Source: Acidobacteriota bacterium
GTDB lineage: Bacteria > Acidobacteriota > Terriglobia > UBA7540
Assembly: GCA_003171295.1 (NCBI GenBank)
Contig: PMYF01000651.1
Coordinates: forward strand, 9,078-32,344
Length of the DNA stretch: 23,267 nucleotides
Reading direction: 5' to 3'
In this document: positions 15,543 through 22,509 of the stretch, piece by piece
Numbering within the stretch: position 1 is the first letter of the stretch
How the letters are laid out: every line of letters starts with the position of its first letter
Position numbers and translations under genes: made by a program
The notes under the pieces: generated by a model
Seen by the model: the letters and a program-made list of their open reading frames with translations, nothing else
The model's database searches: none
What the model was told of the DNA's origin: nothing

Positions 15543-17153
15543 ATGGCAAGTGACACACGGATATTCCGATGGGCAGCCGAAATTGCTGGGCTGGGGCTGT
15601 TGCTCATCAGCCTCCCAGCGTCCGCGCAGGACTCCGCTCCGCAAACAACCCAGGCAAAAGGAAGCTCGCTGGAAGAGTCGATCCGGTCTCTGGCGGAGGA
15701 GGTGAAGCAGCTTCATGCAACCGTTCAGGAATTGCGTGTAGAGATCTCGCGTTCGCGCCAGGAAACTAGCGAAATCCGTGGTGAGTTGCAGGAGGCTCTC
15801 GCTTGGCTCGGGCCAACGAGCAACAGTGCGCTCTTGGCTGGGAAGGACGCGCCCACCCCTGCCGAGAAGCAGGTCTCGGCCCAGGCATTGCCTTCAGGAC
15901 GCGCTGCCGGTGCGGAGCTGGAGTCTCTGGCGGGCTCGAATCAACTGAGGGAAGATGTGGAGTTACTGCAAGCCAAAGTTGACGAGCAGCATCAGACCAA
16001 GGTTGAAAGTACATCCAAATACAGGATGAAGCTCAGCGGCATCGCCCTCCTGAACCTCTTTGGCAACCTCGGTACCGTGGACAATCAGGATGTCCCGAAC
16101 CTGGCGCTCCCTCGGGGAGGACTCGACTCGGGCGGCAGCTTCGGCGCTACGGTGCGGCAATCGGAGCTGGGTTTTGAAGTCTACGGCCCCACGCTGGCTG
16201 GAGCCAAATCCAGCGCTGCCTTGAACTTCGACTTTTTCGGTGGGTTCTCGAATACCTCGAACGGCGTGGCCTCAAGCCTGGTGCGCCTCCGCACCGCCAC
16301 GATGCGTCTGGATTGGCCTCGGACGTCTCTGGTGGTGGGGCAGGACGCACCCTTTTTCTCCCCGCTCTCCCCGACTTCGTTTGCTTCATTGGCCTATCCC
16401 GCCTTTTCCTACGCGGGGAATCTCTGGACCTGGACCCCGCAGGTGCGGGTTGAGCATCGCGTGAGCCTATCTGAGACCAGCACTTTCCTCTTGCAGGCAG
16501 GGCTCCTTGATCCCTTGTCGGGAATGCCGCCACCCTCGGAGTTTGATCGGACGCCCCAGCCGGGGGAGGCATCCCGCCAACCTGCTTATGCAAGCCGTCT
16601 GGCATGGACGCAGGGCGAGAGGAGCCGTTCACTGACCTTAGGGCTCGGCGGGTATTACAGCCGCCAATATTACGGAGGGGGCCGAACCTTGGACGCCTGG
16701 GCGGGCACGGCGGATTGGAACGTCCCCATGGGAAACCGCCTTATCCTTTCGGGTGAATTCTACCGTGGGCGCGGCCTGGGCGGCCTGGGCGCGGCGCAGG
16801 GCCGGAGCGCCCTTTTTAGCGGACCGGCAACAAGCCCTGCTTCGGACCTGGCCGGGTTGGATACCATCGGCGGATGGACTCAATTGAAATTCAAAGCGAG
16901 CGCGGCGGTCGAGTTCAATGCTGCCTATGGTCAAGACAATCCGTTTGCCAGGGACCTTCGTTACTTCTATAGGCCCACAAGTTACGGGTACACTTCGGTT
17001 TCAAGAAACCAGGGCGAGATGTTCAACATCATCTATCGGCCGCGTACCGACTTGCTTTTTGCCTTTGAATACCGCCACCTGAACACCCTTCAGATCACCA
17101 GCGAGAAAAGCCTGGCCGGCCAATTGAATCTAAGCGTGGGGGTGTTGTTTTAG
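15543..17153 (+). CDS. Coiled-coil outer-membrane porin (DcaP/OprP-like)
   Basis: A 536-residue exported protein. A signal peptide (hydrophobic core about 14-25) ends at SAQ/DS near residue 29. Two coiled-coil stretches follow, about 42-88 (LEESIRSLAEEVKQLHATVQ and onward) and about 123-150. From about residue 155 (YRMKLSGIALLNLF) the sequence has alternating beta strands, Gly/aromatic turns and the terminal Phe of an outer-membrane beta-signal (LNLSVGVLF). The N-terminal coiled coil plus barrel is the layout of DcaP-like trimeric porins, which take up small organic acids or other solutes; the substrate here is unknown. AGGGGG lies about 7 bases upstream of ATG 15543. Upstream in-frame codons are rejected because the signal peptide begins here. 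The cupredoxin gene follows 55 bases downstream. Confidence 0.82.
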   Translation: MASDTRIFRWAAEIAGLGLLLISLPASAQDSAPQTTQAKGSSLEESIRSLAEEVKQLHATVQELRVEISRSRQETSEIRGELQEALAWLGPTSNSALLAGKDAPTPAEKQVSAQALPSGRAAGAELESLAGSNQLREDVELLQAKVDEQHQTKVESTSKYRMKLSGIALLNLFGNLGTVDNQDVPNLALPRGGLDSGGSFGATVRQSELGFEVYGPTLAGAKSSAALNFDFFGGFSNTSNGVASSLVRLRTATMRLDWPRTSLVVGQDAPFFSPLSPTSFASLAYPAFSYAGNLWTWTPQVRVEHRVSLSETSTFLLQAGLLDPLSGMPPPSEFDRTPQPGEASRQPAYASRLAWTQGERSRSLTLGLGGYYSRQYYGGGRTLDAWAGTADWNVPMGNRLILSGEFYRGRGLGGLGAAQGRSALFSGPATSPASDLAGLDTIGGWTQLKFKASAAVEFNAAYGQDNPFARDLRYFYRPTSYGYTSVSRNQGEMFNIIYRPRTDLLFAFEYRHLNTLQITSEKSLAGQLNLSVGVLF

Positions 17154-17208
17154 GACCAGAGGGATAAGGCCTATCTGCCTCAAAAAATGGAGTCGTCGTT
17201 TCTTTGGA

Positions 17209-17907
17209 GTGTCAGTGCTGTGTGCACTCCTCCCGGCTCTTGCGCCGGCAGCCCAGGTGGCTGTCTACGTAACGGTCGTAAGCTCCAGCGGAGTTGTGCG
17301 CATCGGCCGCGATACCAGCGTCGTGGTTTGGCTTACCCCACTGGCGGGCCAAGCCGGTCCTCGGCTGCATGCCCAGAGCGAGCCCCATCCCAGGCTCGTC
17401 CAGAAGAACAAGCGCTTCGATCCCCATGTGCTGGCTGTTGAGGTGAACTCCAGGGTGGACTTTCCCAATCACGATCCCTTCTTTCACAACGTCTTCTCAC
17501 TTTTCGAGGGCAAGCGGTTCGATCTGGGTCTATACGAAGCCGGATCAACGCGCAGTGTCCGCTTCGACCGCGCGGGCGTTTGCTATATCTTCTGCAACAT
17601 CCATCCGGAAATGAGCGCCGTCGTCGTGGTCCTCGATACACCCTATTTCGTTGTGTCGCAAGGCCGGGAGGAGATCTTGATTCCCAATGTTCCCCCAGGG
17701 CGATATCAATTAAACCTCTGGGAAGAGCATTGCACATCGAAGACCCTAAAAGAACTCTCCAGGCAGGTCACGGTCGGGGAGGAAATCACCTCACTGGGAA
17801 GTTTTCACCTGCAGGAGTCTGGTGAACCAGTCACGGATCATCTCAACAAGTATGGGCAGCAATATGACCCTAAAGTGTTTTCCGGTCCTGTATATGTCCA
17901 GCCCTGA
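17209..17907 (+). CDS. Periplasmic cupredoxin-like protein with C-terminal carboxypeptidase-regulatory-like domain
   Basis: A 232-residue protein from GTG 17209. Residues about 60-145 form a cupredoxin fold: VEVNSRVDFPNHDPFFHN with H93 as likely first ligand, and CYIFCNIHPEM with C129, H132 and M135. C125 sits four residues before C129, which is unusual. Residues about 145-200 (EEILIPNVPPGRYQLNLWEE and onward) form a small beta-sandwich like the carboxypeptidase regulatory domain. Such proteins are periplasmic electron carriers or copper binders. The start is not secure: the hydrophobic stretch after GTG looks like a signal core, but the basic n-region (KKWSRR) lies in frame just upstream, where no ATG, GTG or TTG exists. 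It is probably co-transcribed with the porin 55 bases upstream. Confidence 0.75.
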   Translation: MSVLCALLPALAPAAQVAVYVTVVSSSGVVRIGRDTSVVVWLTPLAGQAGPRLHAQSEPHPRLVQKNKRFDPHVLAVEVNSRVDFPNHDPFFHNVFSLFEGKRFDLGLYEAGSTRSVRFDRAGVCYIFCNIHPEMSAVVVVLDTPYFVVSQGREEILIPNVPPGRYQLNLWEEHCTSKTLKELSRQVTVGEEITSLGSFHLQESGEPVTDHLNKYGQQYDPKVFSGPVYVQP

Positions 17908-18119
17908 ACGACCCCGCTAACTCGCAAGCTTGCGGTTCCGTCCTTGTTACCCCTGTGGTTCCCCAAAATCTCATCCATGACGAAACCTGGCGTGATTCGT
18001 CCTCGTCGCAGCTTGAAAAGAGAGCCTAAGCTCGGTGAACGTTTGCTTTGAGGAGCACGAAGTTCTCTCGGAGAGATCAAAACCGAGCCTAGCGAAGGAT
18101 CTTGCTCTGCCGCGGTAGA

Positions 18120-18149
18120 CTCAGCATGACGGCGCTGCGCTCAGCATGA
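18120..18149. repeat. Direct repeat of CTCAGCATGA, 20-base period
   Basis: Two exact copies of the 10-mer, at 18120-18129 and 18140-18149. The second lies inside a small GGCGC/GCGCC stem (18131-18157). Only two copies are present in the window, so this is not an array. Confidence 0.5.
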
Positions 18150-18167
18150 TAGGCGCCCTTTTTCAGT

Positions 18168-18183
18168 CGGCTGTCAGCAGCCG
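18168..18183 (-). terminator. Possible terminator hairpin after the mutarotase-like gene
   Basis: CGGCTG and CAGCCG form a perfect 6-bp stem with a four-base loop, beginning 17 bases after the stop of the minus-strand gene that ends at 18201. No T-run follows on the minus strand, so it is not a canonical intrinsic terminator. It may stabilise the 3' end. Confidence 0.35.
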
Positions 18184-18200
18184 GTGACCTGGGAGGCTGA

Positions 18201-19211
18201 TTAGCGCAGCCGCGCTAATGCCTCCTTCCAAGTCTCGGGCCGTTGATAGATGGTGGCTTTCACTTCCACGGAAAAATCCTCGCCAGGCTTCAGGCAGCGG
18301 GTGGATTTCTGCTCATAGGCTTGGGCAAGATTCACGGGAAAGCCGGTCCAGGGCTCGACGATGACGTGATGAAGGCCGCGCCAGCCACCGTAATTCAACC
18401 AAAGCCACAGGCAGGGACACTGCTCGAGAGGAAAAGTCAGCAGAAAACCCTCCCCGGTGCGGGCGTCCTCGATGGCGTACCACCCCTCTTCCAGGTCAAG
18501 CGCATAATGGCCGAAGCAGAGATTGGCATCGATTCCCCGCACCTTGTCCATTTCAATTCTGCGCTCCCCGGTCTCCAGAATCGGCCAGTCGTAGCGCTGT
18601 CCCGTCTGGCCATAGGCAGGATCGTTCGACTGCGACACCAGCGCATGCCGGGCGGGGATGCGCAGAATCGTGTGGGGAGTGATCGCAAGCGCCGGGTGCG
18701 TGCCCCAAAGGAAGTCCACATTCATCGGCCCGAGATTCGTGATTTGGTAACGCATCCGGACAACCGGAGCGCGCCCCTCCACGGTCACCGTCTTCAATGC
18801 CCGCACGGGACTGATCGGTCCCCAGGCGGAAAATTGCGCAACGGCGCCGCCGGCCGGCCGTCGGGTGGAGTCCACCTTCCAGCGCAGCGACCGCAATTCC
18901 CCCAGGTCGGGGTAGCGCTGGTTGCGAAATACGCACCCATCGCAAGTGGGAAAGGCGTCGTCCCAACCCCCGCACCAGTAATTGTCGAATTCACTTTCGA
19001 TGGGATAAACCTGCGGCGCGATCCTTGGGTTATGGTACAGGATGTTCCGTCCTGTAGGTTTCCAGATCAGATCGTAAATCTTGGCCCCGACCTCGGGAAG
19101 GACCCGAACCTTCAACCAGCGGTTTTCGAGGTCGACCGTGGCTAAGGGCCCGAGCCTCCCTCTGCGGGGTGAGCGTGTTGTCCATTTGGGCATCGGGTGG
19201 ACTCTCCTCAT
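18201..19211 (-). CDS. Galactose mutarotase-like (aldose epimerase superfamily) protein
   Basis: A 336-residue cytoplasmic protein without a signal peptide. The opening NRWLKVRVLPEVGAKIYDLIWKPTGRNILYHNP matches the start of the mutarotase-like beta-sandwich (DUF4432/DUF5107-type proteins). WCGGWDDAFPTCDG, FLWGTHPALAITP and HHVIVEPWTGFPVNLAQA are the later strands, in which His and Glu act in true epimerases. The family interconverts sugar anomers or binds sugars, and the exact sugar is unknown. AGGAGG sits one base before ATG 19211, which is too close. ATG 19193 (residue 7) has a GAGGAG at a better distance and may be the true start. The gene begins 18 bases after the enolase-superfamily gene, so they form one operon for carbohydrate metabolism. 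Confidence 0.78.
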   Translation of the reverse strand: MRRVHPMPKWTTRSPRRGRLGPLATVDLENRWLKVRVLPEVGAKIYDLIWKPTGRNILYHNPRIAPQVYPIESEFDNYWCGGWDDAFPTCDGCVFRNQRYPDLGELRSLRWKVDSTRRPAGGAVAQFSAWGPISPVRALKTVTVEGRAPVVRMRYQITNLGPMNVDFLWGTHPALAITPHTILRIPARHALVSQSNDPAYGQTGQRYDWPILETGERRIEMDKVRGIDANLCFGHYALDLEEGWYAIEDARTGEGFLLTFPLEQCPCLWLWLNYGGWRGLHHVIVEPWTGFPVNLAQAYEQKSTRCLKPGEDFSVEVKATIYQRPETWKEALARLR

Positions 19212-19229
19212 GCCTCCTGGGAATCAACT

Positions 19230-20348
19230 TCATTTCCGGAGGGAATAGGTTTTGACGGTCTCAGGATTGATCTCAATCCCCAGACCCGGTTTGGTCGGGA
19301 CAGCGACGCGGCCTTTCACGACTTGGAAAGGCGTGGTCAGGAGTTCCCTGCGCAGGGCCGAATCCGTAACGGAAAACTCCAGGAAGGCGGAGTTGGGGAT
19401 GGCGGCGATAAGATGCAGGCAGGCAGCCACCAGAACCCCGGTGCGGAACGCGTGCGGGACGCACAGACGATTGGCCTCGTGCGCCATGTAGGCGATTCGC
19501 TTCGCTTCCGTCAGCCCCCCCACGCGGGAAATGTCCGGCTGGATGACATCAAGGCACGCTTCCCAAATCAACCGGCGAAAAGTCCAGCACCCCGCGTCCT
19601 GCTCGCCGGCAGCGATGCGCAAGGAGGTTGACCCGCACAGCCGCTGGTAGCCCTCCATGTCCTCGGGGGGGAGGGGTTCTTCCATCCAATAGATGCCCAT
19701 GTCGGCGAATTCCCGGGCGGCCTGCATGGCCATTTTCAATGTGTATCCGTGCCCAATATCAATCATCACCTCGACGTCACGGCCGGCAACTTCCTTCGCG
19801 GCAGCCGCCAACTCAACGTCTCTGCGCACATCCGTCCCCAGGGGCCCGTAGCCCAACTTCACTGCCGTAAAACCCTCTTCGATGTAGTGACGAACAACCT
19901 CCCGGACCTCCGGAACGCTTTCCGGCATCAACATGCTGGCGTAGGCGCGCACGTCGGAGCAGTAGCTTCCTCCCAGCAGTTTGTGCACCGGTTTGCCGAC
20001 CGCCTTCCCCAGGATGTCCCATAGGGCCATGTCCACACCACTCATGGCGTGCATCACCACGCCCAGGCGACCGTAGTAATTCGTCTTCCGATACATGAGC
20101 TGCCAGATCTGCTCAATATCGAAGGGATCTTTCCCTACCAGGATCTCGCGCAGGCCGTAACAAGTGCCATGCGACATCTCGGCATCGACGACCGCTTTCC
20201 CCACTTCCGGGGAAGTATCGACCTCACCATATCCGGTGATTCCTTCGTCAGTTTCAATTCGGATGAGCAGGTCGTCCTGGGTGCCATCGGCGACGGCTTG
20301 CCGCACCGGAAGACGCAAGATGATTCCTTCCACGTTGGTGATCTTCAT
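19230..20348 (-). CDS. Enolase-superfamily (mandelate racemase / sugar-acid dehydratase-like) enzyme
   Basis: A 372-residue protein with the complete layout of the mandelate racemase subgroup: N-terminal capping domain (about 1-125) and (beta/alpha)7 barrel. Catalytic residues visible: K164 (AVKLGYG), metal ligands D197 (MIDIGHG), E223/E224 (WMEEP) and E249 (AAGEQ), and the Asp-His dyad D272 (QPDISRVGG) and H299 (VPHAF). In the mandelate racemase KxK motif only the second Lys is present; the first position is Ala. With the dyad intact, an acid-sugar dehydratase or racemase is likely, with substrates such as galactonate, rhamnonate or fuconate, but specificity cannot be read. It heads a two-gene minus-strand operon and is divergent from a secreted glycosidase, which suggests breakdown of the sugars released outside. 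Confidence 0.9.
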   Translation of the reverse strand: MKITNVEGIILRLPVRQAVADGTQDDLLIRIETDEGITGYGEVDTSPEVGKAVVDAEMSHGTCYGLREILVGKDPFDIEQIWQLMYRKTNYYGRLGVVMHAMSGVDMALWDILGKAVGKPVHKLLGGSYCSDVRAYASMLMPESVPEVREVVRHYIEEGFTAVKLGYGPLGTDVRRDVELAAAAKEVAGRDVEVMIDIGHGYTLKMAMQAAREFADMGIYWMEEPLPPEDMEGYQRLCGSTSLRIAAGEQDAGCWTFRRLIWEACLDVIQPDISRVGGLTEAKRIAYMAHEANRLCVPHAFRTGVLVAACLHLIAAIPNSAFLEFSVTDSALRRELLTTPFQVVKGRVAVPTKPGLGIEINPETVKTYSLRK

Positions 20349-20638
20349 GTGATATTTACCCCCCGGCTGCTTTTCTCCTCAAGGCTTTCCCCAAGACCGC
20401 CAGGCCTTCGGCCCACGGGTAGGTGAACAATACCCGAATTGCCCGTCCGGATTCAATTGCCTGAGGCCGACCTGCCGACAACGGGGGTAGAATACCGATC
20501 GTTGGCAATTCTGATCCTGGACCGGGACGCCCAAGGTGTTAGCGCGCCGCAACACGATCTTGCGTGGCCATTGTCCCCTGAAGCCGGGAGTGCTGCGTGC
20601 GCCGGGAATAAACAGATATAGTAATTCCGGAGTTGACC
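20349..20638. other. Divergent intergenic region
   Basis: The 290 bases between the minus-strand sugar-acid operon and the plus-strand glycosidase gene must carry both promoters. A small stem GTGTT/AACAC (20536-20540 with 20551-20555) is the only local structure noted. TATAGT near 20616 could be a -10 element, but I see no matching -35. No gene is supported. Confidence 0.4.
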
Positions 20639-22081
20639 ATGGCCAAATATCAAGTGGTGTTCTTAGCGTTTCTGGCTGCATGGGGTATAGCCTCTCCCGT
20701 ACGCGCGCAGGACCGGGAGGGGACCGCCCGAATCAAGATCGATCCCGGCCAGCCCCAGCAGTTGATCCAGGGTTTCGGCCTGAATTACACAGGGCCTTAC
20801 TTCCGCAATGATCAAAAGGCGATGTTCGACATGCTGATCGACGACTTGGGCGCCACGATGTTCCGGGTGGTTCCTTACCTGGTCTATAGTAACTGGGAGG
20901 AAACAAACGACAACGACGACCCCAAGGTCATGAACTGGGAGTATTACAACGACCGCTATTCCACGCCGATTTTTGAGGCGACCTGGAATGGCCTGCGTTA
21001 CCTGAACTCGCGGGGCATTCGCCCGATGATCGCGCTCATGGGTCCTGTACCCACATGGATGATGGATGACAAGGCGCCTCCACCGCAGCACAAGGTGTGC
21101 CAGGAAAAGGTGTTGCCGAGCCTGCAAGGGCACCTGAATCCCGCTATGTACGATGAGTTCGCCGAAGAAGTCGTCTCGATGGTCGAGTACGCACGCATCC
21201 AGGCGCACGTCGATTTCGAGTATTTCAGCCCCTTCAACGAAACGGATTGTTATCCGCCGGAAGGTCCGCGGATTGATCCCGAGGAAGCTCCCAAGGTTCT
21301 GGATGCCGTGGCGCGGCGGCTAAAGAGGGAAGGGTTGGGCGACATCCGTTTGGCCGTCGCCGACAACGCCGTCATCACCAATGATTACACCGACCCGATC
21401 CTGAAGGACGAAGAGTTGATGAAGCAGGTGGGAGTCTTCTCGTTTCACACTTACGGTGAGGAATCGGTGGGACCGCAAGTCGCGCGCGTCCGAGCCAGCA
21501 AGCATCCCCAAGTTCCCGTGTGGCTCACGGAATACGGCGACCTCAACGACGAGGACAAGACCTTTGATAACCAGTGGAAACATTTCTCCCTGGCCGCCAA
21601 CCGGCGGGCGCTGACCGCTCTGAATCAAGGCGCCAGCGCCCTCTTCTTTTTTGACGCCTTCGACGACTATGAGGAGTGCGCCCGACGACTTTGCTATTAC
21701 GGCCTGTTTTGCAGCTCGAGCCACATCTATTCGCCCAAGAAAAGCTATTACGCTACCCGGCAGCTTTACCACTTTGTGCGGCCCGGCTGGCGGCGGATTG
21801 CGGCCACAAGCGAGGCCGCGGGGCTAACGCTCTCCGCCTTCCAGGGCTCCGCCGCGGATGCGCTCGTGATCGTCGGCGTGAAGGAGGGAGGGCCGGGCCA
21901 CTTCCGGATCGAGTTGCCCCCGGCCGCCCCTGCTCCCACAAACTGGGAGCTGTATGAGACCACGCGCGAATTGGATTGCCAGAAAATCATGACGGTGCCG
22001 GTGCGTGAAGGCGCGGCGGAAATCGATCTGCCCCGTGAAGCGGTCTTCACTCTGCTGGGCAGTTGGAAGAAACCCAATTGA
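20639..22081 (+). CDS. Secreted GH30-like (clan GH-A) glycoside hydrolase
   Basis: A 480-residue protein. A signal peptide (core about 6-18) ends near RAQ/DR (24/25). QQLIQGFGLNYTG at the start of the mature part is the GH30-type opening strand. Clan GH-A catalytic residues are E201 in FSPFNETD (acid/base, after Asn) and E298 in VWLTEYGD (nucleophile), and FSFHTYGE lies between them. A small C-terminal beta-domain covers about 385-480 (TLSAFQGSAADALVIVGVKE and onward), as in GH30 enzymes with a side beta-structure. GH30 enzymes cut beta-1,6-glucan, xylan, fucoside or glucosylceramide links; the specific activity is unknown. GGAG at 20629-20632, six bases before ATG 20639, decides the start over TTG 20633. 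A hairpin follows the stop. Confidence 0.8.
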   Translation: MAKYQVVFLAFLAAWGIASPVRAQDREGTARIKIDPGQPQQLIQGFGLNYTGPYFRNDQKAMFDMLIDDLGATMFRVVPYLVYSNWEETNDNDDPKVMNWEYYNDRYSTPIFEATWNGLRYLNSRGIRPMIALMGPVPTWMMDDKAPPPQHKVCQEKVLPSLQGHLNPAMYDEFAEEVVSMVEYARIQAHVDFEYFSPFNETDCYPPEGPRIDPEEAPKVLDAVARRLKREGLGDIRLAVADNAVITNDYTDPILKDEELMKQVGVFSFHTYGEESVGPQVARVRASKHPQVPVWLTEYGDLNDEDKTFDNQWKHFSLAANRRALTALNQGASALFFFDAFDDYEECARRLCYYGLFCSSSHIYSPKKSYYATRQLYHFVRPGWRRIAATSEAAGLTLSAFQGSAADALVIVGVKEGGPGHFRIELPPAAPAPTNWELYETTRELDCQKIMTVPVREGAAEIDLPREAVFTLLGSWKKPN

Positions 22082-22087
22082 GGGCGC

Positions 22088-22104
22088 CACCCGGTGGTCG
22101 GGTG
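22088..22104 (+). terminator. Possible terminator hairpin after the glycosidase gene
   Basis: CACCCG and CGGGTG form a 6-bp stem with a five-base loop, starting six bases after the stop codon at 22079-22081. There is no T-run, so if it ends transcription it does so weakly or with Rho. Confidence 0.4.
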
Positions 22105-22228
22105 AATCCTGAAGTGGCGGGGTAGTCTCGGTCCACCCCCTGAGCCGGTAAGTGATCATGCTTAGGGCCGCCGGATTCAAACTCGGATCGTCAATTCTCG
22201 GCAACCAACTTAGCCGAATGATACCGCT

Positions 22229-22327
22229 GCGCCGAGGCGCGGGCCGCATTGGAAAGGCTGTGGCGTTGCGCCCCGAGGACCTTGAGGTCCGGCAAGGAAT
22301 TGGAGCGCTGTCTCGGCGCCTCGGCGC
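22229..22327. repeat. 12-base perfect inverted repeat enclosing a hairpin
   Basis: The arms 22229-22240 and 22316-22327 are exact reverse complements, separated by 75 bases that contain a second 5-bp stem. Arms of this length are unlikely to be purely random, but GC-rich sequence makes chance more probable. Confidence 0.5.
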
Positions 22328-22499
22328 CCTGCCATCCCCGAAACGGGCAGAGAAGGACTCGCCGCCTTGAGCGGTTCGTTAAGGCTTCCATTCCTGGGTT
22401 ATCGGAGTACATTAAGAAGTTCGTCTCAAGTCAGAAACTCGATTTCGATATCTTAGGCCTTCCAGGCAGCTCCATCTGTGAATCAGCCTGGGCCTATTG

Positions 22500-22505
22500 A
22501 GGAGG
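22500..22505 (+). promoter_or_regulatory. Strong Shine-Dalgarno for the last gene
   Basis: AGGAGG lies four bases before ATG 22510 and fixes the start of the exported oxidoreductase. Confidence 0.7.
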
Positions 22506-22509
22506 AACA

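Larger units (their letters stand above)
17908..18200. other. Convergent intergenic region with short repeats
   Basis: The 293 bases lie between two genes that point at each other. They contain the 12-base palindrome CGCAAGCTTGCG (17923-17934), a 7-of-8 inverted pair (AAGCTCGG near 18028, CCGAGCCT near 18083), a direct repeat of CTCAGCATGA at 18120 and 18140, and a hairpin at 18168-18183. The GCGAAGGATCTTGCTCTG ... CTCAGCATGA text resembles dispersed intergenic repeats seen in some bacterial genomes. I see no coding potential. Confidence 0.45.
22082..22509. other. 428-base intergenic region with nested inverted repeats
   Basis: There is no convincing gene; short frames on both strands lack ribosome-binding sites and family resemblance. 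A 12-base perfect inverted repeat, GCGCCGAGGCGC (22229-22240) and GCGCCTCGGCGC (22316-22327), encloses a smaller stem, GGACC/GGTCC with a TTGA loop (about 22278-22291). The right arm is itself part of a short tandem repeat (CGGCGCCT, CGGCGCCC). The structured part could be a small RNA, a cis-regulatory leader, or a GC-rich remnant. Confidence 0.4.

Noticed and set aside
18120..18149. CRISPR-like repeats
   Set aside because: There are only two 10-base copies with a 10-base gap, and no cas gene.
18243..19145. Plus-strand open frame of about 300 codons opposite the mutarotase-like gene
   Set aside because: The minus-strand product has clear family motifs and tight spacing to its operon partner; the plus-strand frame has none.
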